Shown: piece by piece, positions 6,280 to 10,608 of the stretch
How the letters are laid out: each line of letters begins with the position of its first letter
Numbering within the stretch: the first letter of the stretch is position 1
From: CAZKNJ01 sp964554185
GTDB lineage: Bacteria > 4484-113
Assembly: GCA_964554185.1 (NCBI GenBank)
Contig: CAZKNJ010000059.1
Coordinates: 1 to 10,608 of the forward strand
Direction: 5' to 3'
DNA length: 10,608 bases
Position numbers and translations under genes: made by a program
Notes under the pieces: generated by a model
Database searches by the model: none
Told to the model about the DNA's origin: nothing
Seen by the model: only the letters and a program-made list of their open reading frames with translations

Positions 6280-7547
6280 TGTACGAGGAGTTCTTCAACG
6301 AGTGCTACGTCCAGCGGGGGAACGATAACACCCTGTTCCATGACCTGCTGGAGTCCATCGCGCGCGTGGTCAATCTGATTGAGTACAAAGACACCCATCA
6401 CGCCGAGAGAGTGGCGTTGATTGCGCTGCGGCTGGCGCGGAAGGTGGGAATCAGTGACCATTCGCTGCTCGCACAGCTGTACTTCGCCGGCTTGCTGCAT
6501 GATGTAGGGGAGATCGGCATCCCTGATGCTCTGCTCTACAAGAAGGGGAAGCTCAGTGAAGAGGAATTCCAGGTGCTCACGACCCACACTGCCATAGGCC
6601 AACAGATTGTCAGCCAGATTCCAGTGCTGCGGGAGGCGGCGAACCTGATTCTCTGGCACCACGAACGGTGGGATGGCACGGGCTACCCTGAAGGCCTGAC
6701 GATGGATGAGACGCCGCTCATGGCGCAGATCGTCTCGCTCTGCGACGCCTTTGATTCGATTCGCCGCGGGGGCCTGTTCAGCGACCCAACGAACTGGGAG
6801 AACGAGCTGAACCGCTTTGCCGGCATCCAGTTCAACCCGCACCTGGTTCCGCCCCTGGTGGAACTCACTAAGGCAACCAAGGCCGAGGACATCAACCGCG
6901 CTCCCGAAGACGAAGCAGTCATTGATGCGATGGAGAGCAAGGAAGAGGTCGCCCAGCAGTTGCGGCAGGATTACGTCGTCACCATCATCAACTTCTTGCT
7001 GACGCTGCTGGAGGCAAAGCACAAGGAATCCGCCGCCCATAGCCGCCGGGTCGCGCGCTTGTGCGAAAAGATGGGCGAGAGGATGCGCCTCAACCCGATC
7101 GAGCAGCAGACACTCATCATTGCCGGCTATCTGCACGACATCGGGAAGATGGGCATTCCGAACTCGGTGATGGACAAGCCGGGTTCGCTGGACGACTGGG
7201 AATACCAGATAGTCCAGAAACACCCCGTGCACGCCGCCACGGTGCTGGAGCCGCTTCGTGGCTTTGGCGATGTGGTAGAGGCAGTCCTGTACCACCACGA
7301 GCGCTGGGACGGCAGCGGCTACCCCGAGGGGATGTCCGGTGAGGATATCCCCAGGCTGTCGCGGATTCTGCACCTGTGCGACCTGGCGGACGCGGTGACG
7401 CACCTCAAACGCGTGCCGCCACGCGAGGCCATCGGACGCGTGCTTTATGTGATTGAAGATGGGTTTGGCAGTTACTTCGACCCCGACCTGTCGGAGTACT
7501 TTGAGCCGAGCACTATCGCCGACGACGAGCTGGAGGAAATCGTATGA
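6276..7547 (+). CDS. Tandem HD-GYP domain protein, probable c-di-GMP phosphodiesterase
   Basis: HD-GYP domains hydrolyse c-di-GMP, often through to GMP. The 423-residue cytosolic protein consists almost entirely of two such domains. Domain 1 (about 22-200) has His42, His75-Asp76, His104, HHERWDGTGYP (128-138) and Asp157. Domain 2 (about 230-410) has His255, His287-Asp288, Lys291, His316, HHERWDGSGYP (340-350) and Asp369. All expected metal ligands are present in both. Domain 1 reads HDVGE where the family reads HDxGK, so the lysine is replaced by Glu79. Domain 2 has Glu251 four residues before its first His, where the tri-metal enzyme PmGH has a metal-ligating Glu. The start is either GTG at 6276 (GTGA overlap with the cyclase stop) or ATG at 6279 (TGATG); I cannot choose. 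Its partner cyclase lies directly upstream, so synthesis and breakdown are translationally coupled. Confidence 0.92.
   Translation: MMYEEFFNECYVQRGNDNTLFHDLLESIARVVNLIEYKDTHHAERVALIALRLARKVGISDHSLLAQLYFAGLLHDVGEIGIPDALLYKKGKLSEEEFQVLTTHTAIGQQIVSQIPVLREAANLILWHHERWDGTGYPEGLTMDETPLMAQIVSLCDAFDSIRRGGLFSDPTNWENELNRFAGIQFNPHLVPPLVELTKATKAEDINRAPEDEAVIDAMESKEEVAQQLRQDYVVTIINFLLTLLEAKHKESAAHSRRVARLCEKMGERMRLNPIEQQTLIIAGYLHDIGKMGIPNSVMDKPGSLDDWEYQIVQKHPVHAATVLEPLRGFGDVVEAVLYHHERWDGSGYPEGMSGEDIPRLSRILHLCDLADAVTHLKRVPPREAIGRVLYVIEDGFGSYFDPDLSEYFEPSTIADDELEEIV
7532..7536 (+). promoter_or_regulatory. Ribosome-binding site of the 308-residue protein gene
   Basis: GGAGG inside the end of the HD-GYP gene lies seven bases before ATG at 7544, an ideal spacing. 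It decides the start over a second in-frame ATG at 7559, whose GGGAGG (7551-7556) is only two bases away. Confidence 0.7.
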
Positions 7548-8470
7548 CGCGGGAGGTAATGCAGGATTTCGTGACTTTTCCGCATTACTTCAGCGAGACG
7601 CTGCGTCTTTATCGCCATGTAAACGTAGTGTGCCTTAACACGGTTGCGGGCAACATGGAGACGTTTATCAAGCGCAACTTCCGCGTCCGGCTCATCACCA
7701 ACACGGTCTTTCCCGGCGCATATGAGTTTGATCTCGCGCTTATCGATAACGACCATTTCCTGCTGACGAATGTGGACCTCAGGCGACTTCAGCAGATCGC
7801 CGAGACCCACGACTTTGACGCCGCTGACACTACGATGGTGGAGAAAGGGGGCGTGCGGCTACCCTCGCAGTTGTGGGACTTCGTGGCTGAGACCAAGCAG
7901 CTCCCGTTGTCCGACCGCACTCCCTATCACCGTGCGACGCTGCACTACTTCCTTTGGCAGATCTGCAAGTATTTCTTGCTCCACGGAGAGGCCCGGGCGC
8001 CCTTTCTGCACCTTAGCGATCTGGTGCGTTTCTACTTACGGGAAGTGCGCCGCCCGTTCCGCACGAACAGGGAAGTGAACGAGGCGCACCTGCAGATGGC
8101 CCGTGAGACCCTGAAAAGCATCGCTGCGCGTGTGCTCATCGCCGACCTGCCGCCGGTACGCGGCTATGAGAAGCTGCCACCTTACCTCCAGCTTCGGGAG
8201 ACACTGGTAAGCGGTCCCTTCAGCCTGCTGGAAACGCTCCCGCCGTATTTCTTCTTCGGCTCGCGCTTTGACGATGAAGAGCAGTACGTTGAATGGGTAA
8301 GGGACTACCTGGCTGACTGCTCGCACATTCAGTTCTGGCTGCTCATTGTCCGCGACGAGGCAATCCTGCCCGCGCTGGGGCGAATGCTGGATGAGGCCGG
8401 TCGCAAGACCAGAGTGTTCCGCTTCCCCATAACCGCCGACCACAACTTCACCTACGTGCTGGCGCAGTAA
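7544..8470 (+). CDS. Unrecognised cytosolic protein coupled to the c-di-GMP genes
   Basis: I do not recognise this 308-residue protein. It has no signal peptide or membrane helix, no Walker or other nucleotide-binding loop, and no GGDEF, EAL, HD or PilZ motif that I can see. The N-terminal third looks alpha/beta, with predicted strands such as HVNVVCLNT (25-33) and FDLALID (62-68). The middle is helical and rich in aromatic and basic residues (about 130-195). The C-terminal part has another strand-like stretch, FWLLIVRDE (near 265-273), and a final strand. It is the last gene of the operon. Its ATG overlaps the HD-GYP stop (ATGA, 7544-7547) and a good ribosome-binding site precedes it. Coupling suggests it works with the cyclase and phosphodiesterase, as a regulator, adaptor or effector; that is inference only. 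It ends 4 bp before the convergent nuclease gene. Confidence 0.8.
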   Translation: MTREVMQDFVTFPHYFSETLRLYRHVNVVCLNTVAGNMETFIKRNFRVRLITNTVFPGAYEFDLALIDNDHFLLTNVDLRRLQQIAETHDFDAADTTMVEKGGVRLPSQLWDFVAETKQLPLSDRTPYHRATLHYFLWQICKYFLLHGEARAPFLHLSDLVRFYLREVRRPFRTNREVNEAHLQMARETLKSIAARVLIADLPPVRGYEKLPPYLQLRETLVSGPFSLLETLPPYFFFGSRFDDEEQYVEWVRDYLADCSHIQFWLLIVRDEAILPALGRMLDEAGRKTRVFRFPITADHNFTYVLAQ

Positions 8471-8474
8471 CCGG

Positions 8475-9329
8475 CTAGATTCCCAGGTCCAGCTCCGCCA
8501 TCTGCCCGGGCACCGTATTTGCTTCCATCCAGGCCGTACCCTCTTCGCACTGCGGCCCGTAGGGGCACCAGTGGCACAGCGCCGAGGTGCGGGCTCCATA
8601 CGCCGTGAGTGCGGCAATTTGCTCTGCAATCCGCTTAACTTCCTGCTGCAGCGCGTTCAGCTCCTCGTCCCGGAAGACGTAGTGCTCCGCCACCTCGCCG
8701 GCCTCCAGCAGGTGGTACAGCGAGACGCGGGTGGCCGGGCCGCGGTACTTGTGCTTGGAAGCGAAGTAGTAGATTTGCGCCTGCCGCTTGTCCTCCTCGC
8801 GCCGCTTGCCGGTCTTCCAGTCGTGAACGTAGATGTTGCCGCCGGACTGCGTCACCAGGTCAAGCCTGCCGGCAAACGGCGCGCCCCCGATGGCAAAGTC
8901 GCCCAGATCCGACTCAACGCCAAGCACCTTCTGCTCGGCCAGGGCGGGCAGCACCCTGCCGGTCAGAGTGGCAAGGGCGTCCTGCGCCTGCTTCACATAG
9001 TAATCCAGTTCCTGGCCTTCACGCACTATGCGCACTTCGCCGTTTTTCACTTGCTCCGCGAGCCCCTTGGTGGATTGCTCCAGCAGGGGCGCAAACCACT
9101 GAGCATTCCCCAGCTTCGGAACTACGCCGCGATGGCGGTCGCGAATCTGGAGAAAGAGCTTGGCGGCGATGTCGTGCACCATGCTGCCTAGCTCCCATTC
9201 TATGGGGGTGAACGACCGATCGGCGTAGAGTACGTACTGGAAGTGGAAGTACTTGTGGCACTGCTCAAAGGTGGATATCTTCGTCGCGGAGAGTTTGCCT
9301 ACATTGCCCACGGGCGAATAGGATAACAC
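8475..9329 (-). CDS. PD-(D/E)XK nuclease with Cas4/AddB-type iron-sulfur cysteines
   Basis: Predicted cytosolic DNA exonuclease of the RecB/Cas4 superfamily, 284 residues. It opens with the family pattern SATKISTFEQC (14-24), then GSMVHD (48-53) with His52. Catalytic residues are Asp157 in GRLD and Asp170-Trp-Lys172 in DWKTGK, followed by the QxxxY motif (Gln183, Tyr187). Cys24 plus a C-terminal Cys252-x2-Cys255-x5-Cys261 reproduce the four-cysteine [4Fe-4S] pattern of Cas4 and AddB nucleases. It is longer than typical Cas4 and has no cas genes or CRISPR array near, so a general repair or processing role is more likely. Start: GTG at 9329 or GTG at 9311, neither with a ribosome-binding site; the family motif begins after both. 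It converges on the nadK-recN operon with a 4-bp gap and no terminator. Confidence 0.9.
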   Translation of the reverse strand: MLSYSPVGNVGKLSATKISTFEQCHKYFHFQYVLYADRSFTPIEWELGSMVHDIAAKLFLQIRDRHRGVVPKLGNAQWFAPLLEQSTKGLAEQVKNGEVRIVREGQELDYYVKQAQDALATLTGRVLPALAEQKVLGVESDLGDFAIGGAPFAGRLDLVTQSGGNIYVHDWKTGKRREEDKRQAQIYYFASKHKYRGPATRVSLYHLLEAGEVAEHYVFRDEELNALQQEVKRIAEQIAALTAYGARTSALCHWCPYGPQCEEGTAWMEANTVPGQMAELDLGI

Positions 9330-9346
9330 ACTGTTTCAGCTTTGAC

Positions 9347-9378
9347 GGAAAAGCCCCCCTGGATCAGGAGGGCTTTCC
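9347..9378 (-). terminator. Hairpin terminator or attenuator upstream of the nuclease gene
   Basis: On the plus strand GGAAAAGCCC (9347-9356) and GGGCTTTCC (9370-9378) pair as a 9-bp stem with one bulged A. Inner pairs at 9358-9360 with 9366-9368 leave a 5-base loop. Read on the minus strand the 3' arm ends in CTTTTCC, a short U-run; on the plus strand the tail is TTTCCTT. It lies 18 bp upstream of the nuclease GTG, so it either ends a minus-strand transcript from the right or acts as an attenuator. Confidence 0.5.
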
Positions 9379-9410
9379 TTGCCGGTCAGAGTTTGAAGGC
9401 GCAACGCGTG

Positions 9411-9527
9411 CTACTTGGCCGAGAGATGATGCTCCTTCACTTCGGGATTCACATAATCCGGCAGCAATATCGGCGCCACCCGCGCATCTCCCGCCTTTGC
9501 GGCCGCCCGCGCCGCTCTGGCAACCAC
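9411..9527 (-). pseudogene. Possible C-terminal gene remnant or small ORF
   Basis: From GTG at 9527 a 38-residue frame runs to TAG at 9413-9411. It reads as an alanine-rich helix (VVARAARAAAKAGDARVAP) followed by ILLPDYVNPEVKEHHLSAK. It looks like a real protein C-terminus, and the hairpin at 9347-9378 lies at the right distance behind it. The frame is closed upstream by TAA (9542-9540), and there is no good start or ribosome-binding site. The helix faintly recalls malic-enzyme C-termini, but I would not assign it. It could be a decayed gene end, a small protein or chance. Confidence 0.25.
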
Positions 9528-9580
9528 CTGCCCGCAGTCTTACGCACGCAGACCCTCCATCGGGTGCAAGTTACCACGGG

Positions 9581-9609
9581 TTGCTAGCACAATCGCGCCG
9601 TGTCATACT
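9581..9609 (+). promoter_or_regulatory. Weak promoter giving a leaderless start at 9616
   Basis: TTGCTA (9581-9586) and CATACT (9604-9609), each four of six to consensus, are separated by 17 bp. The ATG at 9616 falls seven bases after the last -10 base, the usual initiation distance. No Shine-Dalgarno sequence precedes the ATG. Confidence 0.35.
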
Positions 9610-9615
9610 TTCTTC

Positions 9616-10608
9616 ATGCGGTCTTACAGGTTTGGGGTGGGGTTCCTGCTGCTGCTATCAGTGTTAACACTCGCGGTGCTTTCCGCCGCGGAGGACAGCA
9701 GCGCGGTGATAGAGCGTTTCACCAAGGGCTTCGTCAACGCGAAGCCTGACGCGGTGATGACAAACATCCATCGCGAGTTCAGAGCGGGTGAGATGGACTA
9801 TGACGGATTCAAAACCTGGCTGGAGGCTTGGTTTGGCTGGTGCGACGACTACGAGTTTACTGCGCTCGAGTTGGACGAGAGCACGGCAGACGGACGGGTG
9901 GTCGTCACCGGAGAGTTCAGCCGCAAATGGCTGTTAGGCATTGAAGCCAGCGACGCTGATATCCAGGGGGCGGAAGAGCACGAGATCTTCGGCTCGCTGG
10001 AAGAGGAAGGCGGCACCGTGCAGAACATCAGCCGCACGGAAAGAATCACCATCACGCTGGTAGACGGCCTGATCATAGGCATTGAGGGGATGACGCTGAG
10101 CGACCCGAAGGGCTCCGCCATGGGGATGCGCGACCCGCGGGTGCGTAAACTGGGCGCGTTCTTCTCCGGTCTAAACAGAATACCGATAATCGGCGGCCTA
10201 TTCTCCAGCTCCGAGACGGCGTTCAGCGGCTCGGTGAAGATGATTGTTACGTTCCTGGTAGCCGCCGGCATCGTCATCGGCGCCTGGGTGCTGCTGGGCA
10301 CTTTGCTTACCAACCTGCGGCTCAGCACGGCGATGTCACGCCACGCGTTCGCCGAAGGTTCGTCCTACCACGGCCAGCATTCCGCGCTGGTGGAGCACCG
10401 TGAGGCGCTGGCCTCGGGCGCCAAGGAATGCCGCCGGCACGACTTCTACCTGCGCGACCTCATTGACCAGGAGCGCTTCGACGACGCGCGCGACTACGTC
10501 CGCGGGATGATTGCCTACTGCTCCAAGCAGCGCGATAAGGATGGTGAGGAGACCTACGCGCGCTATCTCAAGCGGGTGGATGAGCTGGAGCGCGACACCA
10601 AGTTCGCC
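9616..10608 (+). CDS. Exported protein with NTF2-like ectodomain, TM helix and helical tail (partial)
   Basis: The frame is open from ATG 9616 to the last base, giving 331 residues with the C-terminus missing. Residues 1-25 form a signal peptide (basic start, FLLLLSVLTLAVL core, small residues before Glu26). Residues 28-158 have the length and order of an NTF2/SnoaL-like fold: a first helix VIERFTKGFVNAKPDAVM (31-48), a Trp-rich helix (65-75), then strands ending in ERITITLVDGLIIGIEGM (142-159). A membrane helix follows at about 207-232. The rest is charged and helical, with a TPR-like pattern near 275-300, and would lie in the cytosol. The specific function is unknown; scaffolding or sensing across the membrane is possible. 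No ribosome-binding site is visible. No other frame in this region looks coding, including the minus-strand frame at 9849-10328. Confidence 0.82.
   Translation, partial: MRSYRFGVGFLLLLSVLTLAVLSAAEDSSAVIERFTKGFVNAKPDAVMTNIHREFRAGEMDYDGFKTWLEAWFGWCDDYEFTALELDESTADGRVVVTGEFSRKWLLGIEASDADIQGAEEHEIFGSLEEEGGTVQNISRTERITITLVDGLIIGIEGMTLSDPKGSAMGMRDPRVRKLGAFFSGLNRIPIIGGLFSSSETAFSGSVKMIVTFLVAAGIVIGAWVLLGTLLTNLRLSTAMSRHAFAEGSSYHGQHSALVEHREALASGAKECRRHDFYLRDLIDQERFDDARDYVRGMIAYCSKQRDKDGEETYARYLKRVDELERDTKFA

Larger units (their letters stand above)
9330..9615. other. Intergenic region between divergent genes
   Basis: This 286-bp stretch separates the nuclease gene (-) from the partial gene at 9616 (+). 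It holds the hairpin at 9347-9378, the possible remnant at 9411-9527 and the weak promoter at 9581-9609. The plus-strand frame from 9342 is Arg-rich, runs through the hairpin and has no ribosome-binding site; I do not count it as a gene. Confidence 0.6.

Noticed and set aside
6234..7403. 389-codon minus-strand frame opposite the HD-GYP gene
   Set aside because: It lies wholly over a gene with two intact HD-GYP motif sets; it is an antisense artefact.
8475..9329. The nuclease as part of a CRISPR-Cas locus
   Set aside because: No direct repeats with spacers, cas1 or cas2 occur in the window. The protein is also longer than typical Cas4. The Fe-S signature is shared by non-CRISPR families.
9849..10328. 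159-codon minus-strand frame at the right end
   Set aside because: The plus strand here is an uninterrupted frame with signal peptide, TM helix and natural composition. The minus frame is Ser/Pro-rich without a recognisable domain.

Overview
The window is a GC-rich, gene-dense bacterial chromosome segment with eight protein genes, one of them cut by the right edge, and no RNA genes, CRISPR arrays or transposases that I can see. Three things point to a non-proteobacterial, free-living lineage: a GSI-alpha-like glutamine synthetase, c-di-GMP enzymes (GGDEF and HD-GYP), and start codons placed directly behind -10 boxes without a ribosome-binding site. Such starts are common in Deinococcota and some other deep-branching phyla. 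Armatimonadota or Chloroflexota would fit, but this is a guess from gene content and style, not a phylogenetic result.

Layout. Left block: glnA (75-1415, +) has a good sigma70-type promoter. It runs tail-to-tail into a small membrane-anchored protein gene (1412-1975, -), and the two stop codons share the palindrome CTAG. A 166-bp divergent intergenic region (1976-2141) carries promoter-like boxes for both directions and a 7-11-7 inverted repeat. Central block: an apparent five-gene operon on + (2142-8470) encodes NAD kinase, RecN, a GAF-GGDEF diguanylate cyclase, a tandem HD-GYP protein, and a 308-residue protein I do not recognise. Gaps are 7 bp, 15 bp, a 1-4 bp overlap and a 4-bp ATGA overlap. 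Right block: a convergent minus-strand gene (8475-9329) encodes a standalone PD-(D/E)XK nuclease with four Cas4/AddB-type Fe-S cysteines. Its upstream region (9330-9615) holds a hairpin terminator and a possible gene remnant. A secreted or membrane-anchored protein with an NTF2-like ectodomain starts at 9616 (+) and runs off the end.

How the genes fit together. nadK-recN is a widespread gene pair. Here it is extended by a c-di-GMP synthase, a likely c-di-GMP phosphodiesterase and an unknown protein whose translation is coupled to them. The last three form the best candidate for an undescribed module: a locally regulated c-di-GMP circuit with a dedicated partner, transcribed with a double-strand-break repair ATPase and adjacent to an Fe-S nuclease gene. 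The sequence shows the operon layout and motif changes directly; any functional link between repair and c-di-GMP is inference.
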